In this document: positions 35,101 to 46,483 of the stretch, piece after piece
How positions within the stretch are numbered: position 1 is the stretch's first letter
Layout of the letters: each line of letters opens with the position of its first letter
Origin: Pegoplata infirma
Lineage: Eukaryota > Arthropoda > Insecta > Diptera > Anthomyiidae
Length of the DNA stretch: 64,000 nt
NCBI GenBank assembly: GCA_963921195.1
Contig: OY992540.1
Coordinates: 132,246,671-132,310,670, forward strand
Direction of reading: 5' to 3'
Notes under the pieces: model-generated
Database searches by the model: none
Told to the model about the DNA's origin: nothing
Seen by the model: only the letters and a program-made list of their open reading frames with translations
Position numbers and translations under genes: made by a program

Positions 35101-35213
35101 GTAATTTAATTAAAACAGTACCCATTGATCATATCAAACCTGCAACTATTGAAGACACATCACAACCACTAAATATATCTCGTAAACATACCACAACGTT
35201 TCATATAAATTAG
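32166..35213 (+). CDS. pol: Pol polyprotein: protease, reverse transcriptase, RNase H, integrase
   Basis: Open in the -1 frame relative to gag, with no ATG near its start; expected product is a Gag-Pol fusion, about 1015 residues of Pol. Counting from the L codon at 32262 as residue 1: protease [12 protein letters not shown] at the start; RT with catalytic Asp 241 ([11 protein letters not shown]) and YIDE at 301-304; RNase H with D455, E496, D521, D565; integrase zinc site H647-x3-H651-x29-C681-x2-C684 and core D713, D772, E808 (D-x35-E); a GPF motif (YDGPFKV) near 928. It would cut the polyprotein, copy the RNA into DNA and insert it. Oddity: the second Asp of the RT YxDD box is Glu (GAA at 33171-33173), which should reduce or abolish polymerisation unless tolerated. 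No other break is seen. No chromodomain recognised. Confidence 0.93.
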   Translation, partial: FKLKKPIIATTNKGKQLSRRLFVFDNTNRLNFLIDTGAAVSVIPISRYHEHKGHSDTTLSAANGSIIKTFGTKSLTLDLGLGRNFKFIFILADITSPILGADFIEHFGIIIDLKRRLIRDSITNSSVVASFGISHIHSLKIVQPKNKFSLLLNTFPSITSEPDYSKPIKHATVHRIEIKGNAPFSKPRRLDPLKLEVAKSEFKFLVDTGICRPSHSHISSPLHLVAKKEPNDWRPCGDYRRLNCVTIPDRYPLPHIQDLTIDFRGKTVFSKLDLVKAYHQIPMAEEDIHKTAITTPFGMFEFTRMPFGLRNSAQTFQRFINEVFFGLDFVFTYIDEVLIASENEDQHLEHLKIVFQRLDEYGLNIKPTKCVFGVASLEFLGYEISEKGIQPSNDRVNVILSYQKPQSITQLQKFIGMINYYHRYVPMVSTHLSPLHNMITKASKTRDKGLVWSTDAEKAFEDLKVKFSEKTLLTHFDKSAHLSLAIDASNSAIGAVLQQHKNNIVEPLAYCSRKLSPAECKYSTFDRELLAMYSSVKHFRHFLEGRDFMILTDHKPLTYVLDSKVERSPRQTRHLEYIAQFTSNIYYINGKQNIVADTLSRLPEINAFAADNINLELLHKEQQNDSELIQIISDNNTMHNLREIEIPLMQIKIWCDISGNTNRPFVPQCLRKIVFLNLHSLSHPGVRATRKLIQSKFFWPSMRKDINLWATSCISCQKSKIHQHVKSPIQKIGIPSGRFEHIHMDLVGPLPISNGNKYILTIIDRFTRWPEAYPIRDISSQTIAKTFVNNYIPRFGVPLQITVDQGTQFTSRLFSDLTKLIGTHKIHTSCYHPQANGMVERFHRQLKTALKTSDHIKDWSKQLPIVLLGIRASVKEELRCSPSELVYGQTLRLPGDLIVKTDDSSTTDDVLKELRNHFALVRSKVMHHGNNIRSFVPKNLLKCDYVFIKVHRPNGLESPYDGPFKVIQRNKNTFRIQCGNLIKTVPIDHIKPATIEDTSQPLNISRKHTTTFHIN

Positions 35214-35277
35214 TTTTTTATAAAATTAAAAAAAAAAAAAAAAATATATATTTTTCTTTAACTTCGGTAATATTACT

Positions 35278-35290
35278 GGTGGGGGACTAA
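35278..35290 (+). promoter_or_regulatory. Polypurine tract
   Basis: GGTGGGGGACTAA lies immediately 5' of the 3' LTR start (TGTAGTG at 35291) and would prime plus-strand DNA synthesis. Confidence 0.75.
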
Positions 35291-35304
35291 TGTAGTGTCC
35301 CACT

Positions 35305-37474
35305 CAGTGGCGGGTACAGCTTTTGGGTTTGGGGGGGGAAATTTTTTTTTTTTTACTTCGAATAAAAAAAAATTATCAATTCACCGTTGTCGGACAAGCA
35401 AAAACAGGGATACTTGTTTTTTTTTGCAAAAAAAAGTGATGGCAGAGCTATATAATCAAACAAAGTTATAAAATCAAATCAAAAAATTTCTTAACGAAAA
35501 ATTTCTTACAATCTGAGACTTTTTTCCTATAGAAAAATTTTCGGATTCTAAGAACTTTTTTCCACAGAAAAAGTCTCAGATTCTTAAGCTTCTTACTATA
35601 GAAAAAGTTTAATACTCTAAAGCATTTTTAAGATATATTTCCTACAGAAAATGTCACAGATTCTTAAATAGAAAAAGTTTCGTAAAAAAAGTTTTAGATT
35701 CTGAGAACTTTTTAATACAAAAAGTCTCAGCTTTTGCGAACTTTTTTCAATATAAAAAGTCTCAGATTCTGAAACCCTTTGTCCTATAGAAAAAATCTCG
35801 AACTCTGAGCTTTTTTCCTATAGAAAAAGTCTGAGATTCTGAGACCCATTCCTACAGAAATTCTAAGATTCTGAGACTTTTTCAAATAAGAAAGTCTCAA
35901 GTTCTATGATATTTTTCTTATATAGAAAGAGTCTAAGATTTTGGCACATTGCCTAAAGAAAAATTCTCAGATTCAGAAACCTTTTTCCCATAGAAAAATC
36001 TTATTTGTGAGACCTGTTTCCTATAGAAAAAGTCTCAGATTCGGAGACTTTTTTCCTATAGAATAAGTATCAAAGTCGCCTATAGAAAGAGGTCTAAGAT
36101 TTCAAGACATTTTTCCTATTGAAAAAGTCTCAGATTTTGCAACTTTTACCCAATAGAATAAGTTTCAGCTTCTGAGACTTTTTTTCAACAGAAAAAGTCT
36201 CAGATTTTGAGACTTTTTCCATTCAAAAATGTCTAAGATACTGAGAACTTTTTCCTATAAAATTAGTATTATATTTAGAGATTCTGAGACCTTTTTTCTG
36301 CAGAAAAATTCTCAGATTCTTAGCCTTTTGCCTATCGAAAAAATCTCAGATTTTGAGATCTTTTTCCTTTTGAAAAAGCCTAATATTCTGAGACCTTTTC
36401 CTATTAAATAAGTCTCAAATTCAAATTTTTCCTATAGGAAAAAAAATCTCAGATTCTTAGGCCAATTTTCTATCGAAAATGTCTCAGATATTGCGACCTT
36501 TTCCTGTAAACAAGCCCCAAATTCTGAGACGTGTTTCCCATTTTTTCTATAAAAAAGTCTCAGATTCTGAAATATTTATCCTATACAAAAAGTCCTATAA
36601 AAAAACTTAGACTCTGAGATATTTTTCCTATAGAAACAGTCTTAGATTCAGATTTTGAGACATTTTTTCTATAGAAAAAGTCTCAGATTCCGAGAAATTT
36701 ATCCTAAAGAAAAAGTCTCAGATTCTGAGAAATTTTTCCTATAGAAAAAGTCTCAGATTCTGGGACATTTTTCCTTTAGAAAGTCTCAGATTCTGAGATA
36801 TTTTTCCTATAAAAATAGTCTTAGATTCTGAGACATTTTTCCTATAGAAAAAGTTTCAGATTCTGAGACATTTTTCCTATAGAAAAAGTCTCAGATTCTG
36901 AGATATTTTTCCTATAGAAAAAGCTTCAGTTTCTGAGACACTTTTCCTATAGAAAATGTCTCAGATTCTGAGAAATTTTTCCTATAGAGTAAGTCTCAGA
37001 CTCTGAGACATTTTTCCTATAGAAAAAGTCCCAGATTTTGTCAATTTTTTTATAACAAAACTGTCACGTTCACAACAATTTTCCCATAGAAATTTCTTTT
37101 CGGAATAAGGACTTTCAGATTGACAGATATTTTTTCACAAAAATTTTAAGATTTAGTCACAATTTTTTCTTTAAAAATTTTTAGATTTTCCCTATACAAA
37201 TTTTTAGATTTTCCCTATAAAAATTTTTAGATTTTTCTTTTTAAAATATTCAAATTTTTTCCGATGTAAAATTTTCGGATTTCAAAATTTTTTTCCTGTG
37301 GAAAATTTTTTAGAAAATTTTATTCTTTTTCCTTCTTTTTCTTTTTTTTTTTCTTTCTTTTTTCTTTCTTTTTCCTTTTTTTTTTCTTTTTTCTTTCTTT
37401 TCCCTTTTTTATTTTTAAAATTTGGTCTGGGGGGGGAAATTTCCCCTTTTTCCCCCCCCTTGTACCCGCGCATG
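35305..37474. mobile_element. hAT-type element inside the 3' LTR
   Basis: Left end CAGTGGCGGGTACAGC, right end reversed CATGCGCGGGTACAAG, with the 8-bp duplication GTCCCACT (35297-35304, 37475-37482). The intact 5' LTR is the empty site. GGGGGGGGAAATTT occurs near both ends in the same orientation. The interior is the degenerate 35-bp repeat, then a CT-rich stretch at 37320-37450. No transposase. It must be younger than the retrotransposon insertion. Confidence 0.85.
35480..37060 (+). repeat. Degenerate 35-bp repeat array inside the hAT element
   Basis: Roughly 40 or more units around TTTTTCCTATAGAAAAAG and TCTCAGATTCTGAGAC, heavily diverged on the left and much more uniform at 36640-37030. 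Same orientation as the array at 42890-44905. Confidence 0.8.
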
Positions 37475-39068
37475 GTCCCACTACATATTCACTTTGTTGT
37501 TATTTGTTACTTTTGTTTTGATCAAGTTTTTATGTATTTTTATTTTATTAATTTTCAATTTGGTTATCAAAATATTTTATAATAAAAATTTGTTTTTCAA
37601 CAAAAGAAGTTGGATTTTTTATAATAACCAAAATATCAACTTCAGGGGCATTCCATGTCAAATCGGACACTTTGAAATTTTTTTTTTTAGATTTTCCCAA
37701 TTTGTTTACAGTTCTTAGTACCTTTCGAAAGCTCCTTCGTGGTAAATTTTCAGATTTTTTTGATGACCCGTTCAAAAGATATCGATTTTTTTAAAATTGG
37801 TAGTTTGATCCTTTACTCAAACTTCTTTTACCCATAACTTCTTCAATAATGGTCAAAATTTCAATTTTTTTTTTTTTTCAAAATTTTTGTTTTTTTACGT
37901 ACTTTTAAAAAAAAAATCCCCAAAAATTCTTAAAAGCGCACTAGTATGCGATTTTTAAGTTTAAAAATTTAAATCTCATTTTTGAAAATGTTTGTACTCT
38001 TCGATTTTTCTGAAATTTTTTTGTGTAAAACTTCTATCGATTCTACAAATTTTTTGCCCAGGAGGATCGTGGGATAACGATTATTACTATTTTTTCAAAA
38101 AATTTTTAATTTTTTTTTAATTTTTCAATCTTAAAATCATTTCTACTGCTCCAATGGTGCGTCATAGAGGGGTATTTATAAAACCGACCCCCATAATTTT
38201 TACGTCTTAACATTTCTTTGGAACAAACTAATACCCTATCTCCAATTTCTAAGGGGGCTGCCACACAAAACGACATTTTTTAACATTTGCTCCAACCGCT
38301 CTAACTGCCCTAATAGTGCCCTAATAGTGCCCTTAGAGCAACAAAATGTATGACCGACCCACAATATTTTTGTAGTCCAAACATTTTCTTTGGACACACC
38401 TACCCTCTATCTTTAACTGTTAAGGCGGTCCCCATACAATTTTTTTTTTTACCACAAGAAAACAAAAAGTCTATTTTAACAAAAGTTTTATTTTAAATTT
38501 CAAATTTTCAATAAATTTTTTGAAAGTCGATTTTAAAAACAAAAACAATTTGTATGGAAATAATATTAAAACCAGATTTTAAATATATTTTATTTTTCTA
38601 TGGTAAGGCTGATAATTTTCAAAAAAATCGATGAGTGCAAACATTTTCAAAAATGAGATTTAAATTTTTAAACTTAAAAATCGCATACTAGAGCGCTTTT
38701 AAGAATTTTTGGGGATTTTTTTTAAAAAGTACGTAAAAAATCAAAAATTTTGAAAAAAAAAAAATTGAAATTTGGACCATTATTGAAGAAGTTCTGAGTA
38801 AAAGAAGTTTGAGTAAAGGAACAAACTACCAATTTTTAAAAATTCGATATCTTTTGAACGGGTCATCAAAAAAATCTGAAAATTTACCACGAAGGAGTTT
38901 TCGAAGGGTTTAAACAAATTGGGAAAATCTAAAAAAAAAAATTTAAAGTGTCCGATTTGACATGGAATGCCCCATATATACTTTATGGGGTCCCCGACCG
39001 ATATTTCGATGCGTTACAAACGGAATGACAAAGTGAGTAATACCCCCATACTGTGGTTGGAGGGTATA

Positions 39069-39714
39069 CAAATCAATTGGAGTACGAAAATTGCATTTAA
39101 AAATTGAAGACTACACATTTAAAACTTGAAAACGATCATAAAAAAAATATGCAAAAATTAAATAAATTTAAAAATAAATATTAATTTAAATTCGAAAAAA
39201 TATTAAATTGATCGTCGAAAAAAAGATATTTATTTGCAAAGTATTTTTAAATTTTAATTAAAATTAATAATATCAATAAAATTTCAAAAAAGTTTAATTG
39301 AAATTTGAAAAAAATATAATCGAAATTCTAGCGGATCAATTGAAACTTAATAAAAAAAATCTCATGAGATTTAAAAGATTGTATTTAAAATGTTCTACAT
39401 GAAAAATCTTAATACACATTTTTCCATTTTTTTTCCGTTCGGAAGTGGAATAAGTGGCCTACTCGTAAAACGCAAATCGAATACATAATTGTTTTCAAAA
39501 TGAAACCACTTTAATGCTTATGGCATTTTTTTAAACCATATGATACATTTTGATGGCAGAAAAAATGCACCTCAAATTATTTGGAAGCCCGTGAACGAGA
39601 AGTGTGCAAATTGTTGGTACAAATCCGAGGTCAATCGAATAAAAATAACCCGTAGCACCCGGTGATCAAAGTTTTGAATTTTTGAAAATGTTTAAAAATA
39701 AAATTAAAAAAATA
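39069..39714. other. AT-rich sequence, nothing recognised
   Basis: Non-coding. The word GAAATTTGAAAAAAAT and relatives recur loosely. No element ends identified. Confidence 0.45.
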
Positions 39715-39716
39715 TA

Positions 39717-40653
39717 CAGTGGGCGACAATACATTGGAAACTTTTTTATAGTAGATGCAATTTGTTAAAGACAAAGTTAACAATACTACGCGTTATTATT
39801 ATCAAATGAGTATTATTTTAAAAAACTTTGTGTAGGTAATTTATAAAGCTTTAATTTAAGCTTAATGGCGTCTAGATTGAGTAAATAATAAAGGTGCTAC
39901 GAGGGTCGATCTGGAAAATGAAATTATTTATAGACATTTTTTAGAACATTTTTTAAAAATATTTCCAAGTCGATTTTTTCCAAGTTCAAACATTAAAAAT
40001 TTAAAAAAGTGTGCAGTAGATTTCATTCAGTGAACAAATAATTTTTCCAACAACCCGAACAGACAATGAAATTTTTTAAGTACAGTTGAAAAAATCCACA
40101 TTTTTTGACCTCCAATTCTTTTGACCACCAATTTTTTGTAAACAAAGAAAAATTTTAATTATTTTAATATTTCATTACTATACATTTAGGTGAACCAAAA
40201 TTAATAAACAATAACATATTTTCTTTGTTTACAAAAAACTGTTGGTCAACAGAATTGGAGGTCAAAAAATGAGGATTTTTTCTACTGTACTCAAAAAAAT
40301 TCACTGTTAGTTTGGGTTGTTCAAAAAATTATTTGATCACTGAATAAAATCTATCTATATTTTTTTTAAATTTTTAATGTTTGAACTTGGAAAAAATCGA
40401 CTTGGAAATATTTTTAAAAAATGTTCTAAAAAATGTCTATAAATAATTTCATTTTCCAGATCGACCCTCGTAGCACCTTTATTATTTACTTAATCTAGAC
40501 GCCATTAAGCTTAAATTAAAGCTTAATAAATTACCTACACAACATTTTTTAAACTAATACTCATTCAATAATAATAACGTTTAGTATAGTTAACTTTATC
40601 TTTAACAAATTGCATCTACTTTAAAAAAGTTTCCAATGTATTGTCGCCCACTG
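39717..40653. mobile_element. TA-flanked palindromic element (CAGTGGGCGACAATACATTG ends)
   Basis: Ends CAGTGGGCGACAATACATTG and its reverse complement, flanked by TA (39715-39716, 40654-40655). The halves pair over more than 400 bp (TTTAATTTAAGCTTAATGGC, CTACGAGGGTCGATCTGGAA against their complements). The interior is shared with the Tc1/mariner-type MITE at 5084-5510. A fragment of it is also seen near 54670. Confidence 0.8.
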
Positions 40654-40734
40654 TATATGCTCTGCAATTCATCGTTTTATTAATTTTAATGCGCTGAACA
40701 CGAATATAATAAAATCCGAAGATTCTAAATGTTA

Positions 40735-41430
40735 TTGGAAAAAGATCAGTTGTAATTCGAAAAATATCAATTGTAATTCGAAAAAGAGCAATTGAAATTT
40801 GAAAGAAGTCAATTGTAATTCGGAAAAGATCAATTGTAATGCGAAAAAGACTAATTGTAATTCGAAAAAGGTCACCTTTAATTCGAAATTGATTGATCAA
40901 TTGTAATTCGGAAAAGGTCAACTAATTGTATAAAAAAATATAAACTGAATTTTCCTTGATTTTTTTGAATCACAATTACAATTGGAAATTTTGAATTACA
41001 ATTGATATTTTTCGAATTACAATTTTGAATAACAATTGATTTTCTTCGAGTTAAAATTTAACTTTTTTGAATTGAAATTAATTTTTTTGAATTACAATTG
41101 ATCTTTTTGGAATTAAAATTAACCCTTTTCTAGTAAGAAAATGTTTTTTTCGAACTACAATTAACCATTTTTGAATTACAATTGAAATATTCGAATAACA
41201 ATTGATCTTTTTGTATTACAATTGATATTTTTCGAATTGCAATTGATCTTCTTCAAATAAACATTTTTTTTTGACTTTTAATCTTTTTCGAATCAAAATT
41301 TGTCTTTTCTTTTTGAAATTACAATTCTAATATTCAACTTGCAATTATATTTTTCGAATTACAAATGAAATTTACGAATTACAGGTAGAATTCTTCGAAT
41401 TACAATTGATCTTTTTCGAGTTACATCTGC
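40735..41430. repeat. Two inverted arrays of a degenerate 21-bp repeat
   Basis: From 40735 to about 40920 the unit reads roughly AATTGTAATTCGAAAAAGATC. From about 40965 to 41430 it runs in reverse (GATCTTTTTCGAATTACAATT) with more divergence. The minus-strand 101-codon frame over the left half translates to repeated FRITID and exists only because 21 is a multiple of three. Confidence 0.75.
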
Positions 41431-41519
41431 AAAAGGTTTAAAAAAAATTCAGCTTCTAAAGAATTTGCAGATTCTGAAAAAAAATTTATTCTAAGAAAAA
41501 TTTGCTGATTTTAATTTCT

Positions 41520-42172
41520 CACTCTCAAAATAATAACTCTGTTAAACTACAGAAAAACTCAGCTAATTTAACAGAGTACATCATACTTTTCCAGCTAGCA
41601 ACATTTCTTGGTAATTTTACTATAAAAATCTGTAAAATGATTTTGACAAAAAAAAATGTTAATTTACAGAGTTTCTAGGAAAATATTGGTTAAATAAAAC
41701 ATCATTTAGCAAAGAAAACTTCTGTAAATTTACATATATGTATTTGTAAAATGCATTTGATGCAACCAAAATTTTACGGAAAAAAACTCTGCAAATTAAC
41801 AGAATTTAGTAAAAAACATGTTATTTTGTAAAATTTTTATAAGATTTTTTAATTTTTTTTTTAATTTAAAAACAAAATACAATTTAAATTTAAATTAAGA
41901 TTACATAGAAATAAGAAAAAATACGAATAAAACTTAGTTTTTTGGTTATAAAAAATAAATTTGTATTTTAGCAGAAAACTCTGTTTATTATCTGTAAAAT
42001 TAAGATTACAAAGTTAAAAGTAATATAACAGATGAAACTTTGTTTTTTGTCACAACAACATACAAAGTATTTTCCTTAAATCTGTATTTTGACAGAAAAT
42101 TTTGTCAAATATCTGTTGAATTAATATTACAGTCATTTTACAGAGTATCTTACAGAGTTATTATTTTGAGTG
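41520..42172. mobile_element. TIR element CACTC(TC)AAAATAATAACTCTG
   Basis: Left CACTCTCAAAATAATAACTC and right reversed CACTCAAAATAATAACTCTG. The interior contains AACAGAGT, CTGTTAAATT and GTAAAATTA words. The right 280 bp recur at 54975-55264. Target duplication not evident. Non-coding. Confidence 0.55.
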
Positions 42173-42230
42173 CAGATTTTAAAATATTTTCCTGAAATGT
42201 CCCAAATTTTTTTAATTTGTAAACTAGTAG

Positions 42231-45200
42231 CACAGTATATACAGTAGCGAAACTCTTAATGGTGAATTTTCCCCCTTTTTTATTCACCTCATTTTGCTCA
42301 CACGTATAGGAAATGTGTGAATTCACCACATTTGTCAGAAATTTGAAATTTAAAGACATTTGTTTTTATTATTATTTTTTTGTTTAAATTTATTTTTGTT
42401 TCAAAAATTTCTTCATTATAAATTATAGCTATAATATTTTATATAAAACAAGTTTATTAAAAAAAACGTTTTAAATTTTGGTCAAAAATTAGTTGTGCAT
42501 AATTAAATAATAAAAAAATTTTCCCTTGCGAGTTTTTTTCACCAGCAAACCCTTCAAAATATCGAAATTCCCAAAACAAATATGAATGAAGTTTTTAGCC
42601 CATATGAGTGAAAAGTCTTTAATGTGTGTTTTGGTCCAAAGTTCAAAATGTATAAAAAATTGTTCCCGGTCGTTAAAGGTGTTGTCAAATTGGTTCTACA
42701 AAAGATAAGCATCAGTCTACAAAAAAAAAATGGAGGAAATAAAAGTTCGAGCTATTGTGCGTTTTCTGGTTGATCCTACTACATTAATTTTATTAAATAA
42801 TACACTCCATTTATCATTTTTTAAATAAAAATTAATATATTTATTTTTTTAGTAAAACAAATTTTTGATTCTAAGATATTTTACTTATTTGTATATAGAA
42901 TAGCCTCATTTTTTCTATAGACAAAGTCTCAGATTGAGGAGTTTTCCTATGGCAAAAATCCCAGATTTTCAGAAACTTTTTCTATAGAAAGTCGCAGATC
43001 CTGAGATAGTGGTAACATAGAAAAAGTCTCAGACTCTGAAAATTTTTCCTATAGAAAAAGCCTCAGATTCTGAGACATTTTTCCTATAGAAAAAGTCTCA
43101 AATTCTGAGACATTTTTCCTATAGAAAAAGTCTCAGATTCTGGGACATTTTTCCTATAGAAAAAGTCTCAGATTCTGAGACATTTTTCTTATAGAAAAAG
43201 TCTCAGATTCTGAGACATTTTTCCTATAGAAAAAGTCTCAGATTCTGAGACATTTTTCCTATAGAAAAAGTCTCAGATTCTGAGACATTTTTCCTATAGA
43301 AAAAGTCTCAGATTCTGAGACATTTTTCCTATAGAAAAAGTCTCAGATTCTGAGACATTTTTCCTATAGAAAAAGTCTCAGATTCTGAGACATTTTTCCT
43401 ATAGAAAAAGTCTCAGATTCTGAGACATTTTTCCTATAGAAAAAGTCTCAGATTCTGAGACATTTTTCCTATAGAAAAAGTCTCAGATTCTGAGACATTT
43501 TTCCTACAGAAAAAGTCTCAGATTCTGAGACATTTTTCCTATAGAAAAAGTCTCAGATTCTGAGACATTTTTCCTATAGAAAAAGTCTCAGATTCTGAGA
43601 CATTTTTCCTATAGAAAAAGTCTCAGATTCTGAGACATTTTTCCTATAGAAAAAGTCTCAGATTCTGAGACATTTTTCCTATAGAAAAAGTCTCAGATTC
43701 TGAGACATTTTTCCTATAGAAAAAGTCTCAGATTCTGAGACATTTTTCCTATAGAAAAAGTCTCAGATTCTAAGACATTATTCCTCTAAAAGAAGTCTCT
43801 GATTCTAAGAAATTTTTCCTATAGAAAAAGTCTCAGATTCTAAGACATTTTTCCTATAGAAAAAGTCTCAGATTCTAAGACATTTTTTCTATAGAAAAAG
43901 TCTCAGAATCTGAGACATTTTTCGTATAGAAAAAGTCTCAGATTCTTAGACATTTTTCCTATAGAAAAAGTCTCAGATTCTAAGACATTTTTCCTATGGA
44001 AAATGTCTCAGATTCTGAGACAGTTTTCCTATAGAAAAAGTCTCAGATTCTAAGACATTTTTCCTACAGAAAAAGTCTTAGATTCTAAGACATTTTTCCT
44101 ATAGAAAAAGTCTCAGATTCTGAGACATTTTTCCTATAGAAAAAGTCTCAGATTCTGGGACATTTTTCCTATAGAAAAAGTCTCAGATTCTAAGACATTT
44201 TTCCTATAGAAAAAGTCTCAGATTCTGGGACATTTTTCCTATAGAAAAATTCTCAGATTCTCAGACATTTTTCCTATAGAAAAAGTCTCAGATTCTAATA
44301 CATTTTTCCTATAGAAAAAAAGTCAGATTCTGAAACATTTTTCTAATAGAAAAAGTCTCAAATTCTAAGACATTTTTCCTATAGAAAAAGTCTCAGATTC
44401 TAAGACATTTTTCCTATGGAAAATGTCTCAGATTCTGAGACAGTTTTTCTATCGAAAAAGACTCAGATTCTGAGACATTTTTCCTAAAGAAAAAATCTCA
44501 TATTCTGAGACATTTTTTCTATAGAAAAGGTCTCAGATTCTAAGACGTTTTCAGATTGCTACAGAAAAAGTCTCAGATTCTGAGACATTGTCAGATTCTG
44601 AGAGTATTCCATAGAAAAAGTCTCAGATTCTAAGACAATTTTTCTCTGATATTTTTCTGAGACATTTTTTCTATAGAAAATGCTCAGATTCTGAGACATT
44701 TTTTATATAGAAAAAGTCTCAGACAGTTCTGAGGCATTTTTCCTTTAAAAAAACTCTCAGATTTCGGGGCATTTTTCCTATAGAGAGATTCAGATGCTGA
44801 GACATTATTTATATAGGAAGTCTCAGATTATGGGACATTTTTCCTATAGAAAAAGTCTTAGATTGTGGGACATTTTTCCTATAGAAACAATCCTCCTATG
44901 GAAAAAAGCTTAAAACCGAAGAAACTCTTCTATAGATTAGTTCTTCAATATATATTTATATGAAACTCCCAGGATCCATTCAGTTGGTTAATGGTTACAT
45001 TTTTCCGTGACATTCAATTTTAAATTTTAAGAACAGCACCGCTTCCAATTTTTAATATTAGTGGTCTTGATTATGATGGTGGTATGCGCGATCTTAAAAA
45101 AAATTACCAAAAATCATTGTGTGTAAAATTTAAATCTTAAATAATTATTAACCTTTTTCTAATAATTGAAAAATTGTGTTAGCTTTCGATTTTACAAATT

Positions 45201-45690
45201 ATTTTTTTATTTGAAGAATTTTTAAAAATATATGTAAATATTTTGGAAAATTGAAGTTTTGTGTCAAATTTTAATGTGGTGATTATAAAATGATGACGTG
45301 TCCGAGGTAAGTTACAAAAAATAAATGACATTTCGGTGTAACACCCGAAACAGTATGCTACAATTTTTTTCTTAACTGACAATAATTATAATGGGTGTTT
45401 TGTAAGTAATCAAATTGTTGAATTCTTCTATCGTATTTTGTGTGCAAATAATGCAAATTTATAAATATGAAATAACTTTGCACGTTATTTTATAATAGGA
45501 AATTTATTTGTAACGGTCTTTTGGTGCGAATTTATGCTCATTTTAGTAAATTTGAGAAGTGAACTCCAAACTTATTATCGCATCCTGTATCGAAATTTTA
45601 CCAATACAAATAAAACAAAATGTGATAATATTGGTGACAGAATGATTCAAGTAAACCTAAAAAAAGAGTTTCGCTACTGTATATACTGTG
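42231..45690. mobile_element. 3.46-kb TIR element carrying the 35-bp satellite array
   Basis: A 27-bp perfect inverted repeat starting CACAGTATATACAGTAGCGA lies at both ends and the arms diverge beyond it. CTAGTAG stands directly outside each end (42224-42230, 45691-45697), a 7-bp duplication. About 2 kb of the interior is the 35-bp array; the remaining flanks (42260-42885, 44905-45665) are AT-rich with no long frame. Superfamily unknown. Sequence continuing right of it belongs to repeat unit R. Confidence 0.7.
42890..44905 (+). repeat. 35-bp tandem array, about 55 units
   Basis: The consensus unit is TCTCAGATTCTGAGACATTT followed by TTCCTATAGAAAAAG. From 43201 to 43760 some 16 consecutive units are nearly identical; both edges decay. 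Each unit contains two dyads: GTCTCAG-ATT-CTGAGAC, and TTTTTC around CTATAG with AAAAA, so either strand reads nearly alike. Confidence 0.93.
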
Positions 45691-45697
45691 CTAGTAG

Positions 45698-46290
45698 TGT
45701 AATCAAAAGAGTTAAATTTATGATAACATAAAATACAAACTGTAATTTTAAATAACAAATTATGACAGTAAACATGGTTTTAAATATTTTATTTGAAGGT
45801 AGTGAAATTTACTTTAATTTTTCTTGACCAAAATTTATTATTTTTTTATTTTTTAACAAAATATTTAATAACTATTTAATTAAATCAAATTTTTATATTT
45901 TATATTTTCTTTAAAAATTTTAATTTATTTTTTTTTTAATTTTTTATTTTTAGTGAAAATATCTACGCTACTGAAAACTTAAATTAAATTCAAGGTAAGT
46001 ACCCCCACCTTAAAAATTATTAAAAAAAGGTTTACGATCATAAATATCAGTATTTTGGTAGGTCGAAATTTAAAGTTTTATTTAAAATTTTGTTAACTTA
46101 TTGTCGTACATCTATTCTACAAATATCTAGGGTAATTTTATAAAAAAAAAAAACTGTAATGTTACACAAATGATTTTATTATGGGAATCTATGTTGTCTT
46201 ACAAAAATACTGTAATTTTGCAAACCCTAGTTTCGAAAAATCATTTCAAAAATTGTCTATGACCCAGAAATCTTTAAAAATGATTTAAAA
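45698..46290. repeat. Repeat unit R, copy 3 (partial), with its uninterrupted right flank
   Basis: Starts AAAGAGTTAAATTTATGATA, then GACAGTAAACATGG, GTGAAAATATCTACGCTACT, CAAGGTAAGTACC, ACGATCATAA, and continues TATTTTGGTAGGTCGAAATT through GATTTTATTATGGG to TCTATGACCCAG. It gives the empty site for the insertions at 14656, about 15011 and 15944. Confidence 0.7.
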
Positions 46291-46483
46291 AAAAAAACAA
46301 AAATGTTAAAAAATGTTCGTAGTTCCTAGAACTTTTTTAAAAAAGTCGCGGAAATTTTTTGGCAACATTTTTGCGATTTGGAAGAAAACATTTCATCGAA
46401 AAATATTTATCAGTTGTTCACGTCTAAATGCTTCTTAAAAATACAATTACAATTTCTCAATTGAGATTAATTTCAAAAGCCAC

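Larger units (their letters stand above)
30454..37644 (+). mobile_element. Ty3/Gypsy LTR retrotransposon
   Basis: Two 176-bp LTRs (TGTAGTGTCC...TATCAACTTCA) that look identical, a 5-bp target duplication GGGGC (30449-30453, 37645-37649), a TGGCGATCCT primer site, gag, pol with protease-RT-RNaseH-integrase order (the Gypsy order), and a GGTGGGGGACTAA polypurine tract. No third frame follows pol, so no envelope gene. Without the 2.18 kb nested hAT insertion and its duplication the element is about 5.0 kb. Identical LTRs point to a recent insertion. Confidence 0.93.
35291..37644 (+). repeat. 3' LTR, split by a hAT-type element
   Basis: LTR bases 1-14 are at 35291-35304 and the remaining 162 at 37483-37644, which add to 176 as in the 5' LTR. 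The break is the hAT insertion with its GTCCCACT duplication. Confidence 0.92.
30448..38974. mobile_element. Palindromic element TGGGGCATTCC, copy 2, split by the LTR element
   Basis: Six bases at 30448-30453 plus 37650-38974 give about 1.33 kb whose halves pair: TGGGGCATTCCATGTCAAAT at one end and ATTTGACATGGAATGCCCCA at the other, with AAAAATCGCATACTAGAGCG against CGCACTAGTATGCGATTTTT inside. TATA on both sides (30444-30447, 38975-38978). Other copies at 29018 and 46592. No coding frame. Confidence 0.75.
28578..39068 (+). repeat. Dispersed fly repeat hosting a nested transposon stack
   Basis: Begins AACAAGTGAGAGTGCTAAAT and GGCTGGGCCGAATC at 28578 and ends ...GACCGATATTTCGATGCG, GGAATGACAAAGTGAG and GGTTGGAGGGTATAC near 39068. 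Between them lie a tandem duplication of its A segment (28801-29017, 30220-30447), one and a half copies of a palindromic element, the LTR retrotransposon and a hAT. Compare the shorter uninterrupted copies at 8070 and 21180-21300. Confidence 0.65.

Noticed and set aside
35214..35290. Search for an envelope frame after pol
   Set aside because: Only 77 bases, including an A-run, separate the pol stop from the 3' LTR; no env is possible there.
37282..37582. Lys/Glu-rich minus-strand and Phe/Ser-rich plus-strand frames
   Set aside because: Translation of the CT-rich stretch inside the hAT element; low complexity only. The same applies to the frames at 55670-55987.
40616..40921. A 101-codon minus-strand frame with FRITID repeats
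   Set aside because: Produced by the 21-bp tandem repeat, whose length is a multiple of three.
42890..44905. Possible CRISPR array
   Set aside because: Units abut without spacers, diverge gradually, and the context is eukaryotic transposon DNA with no cas genes.
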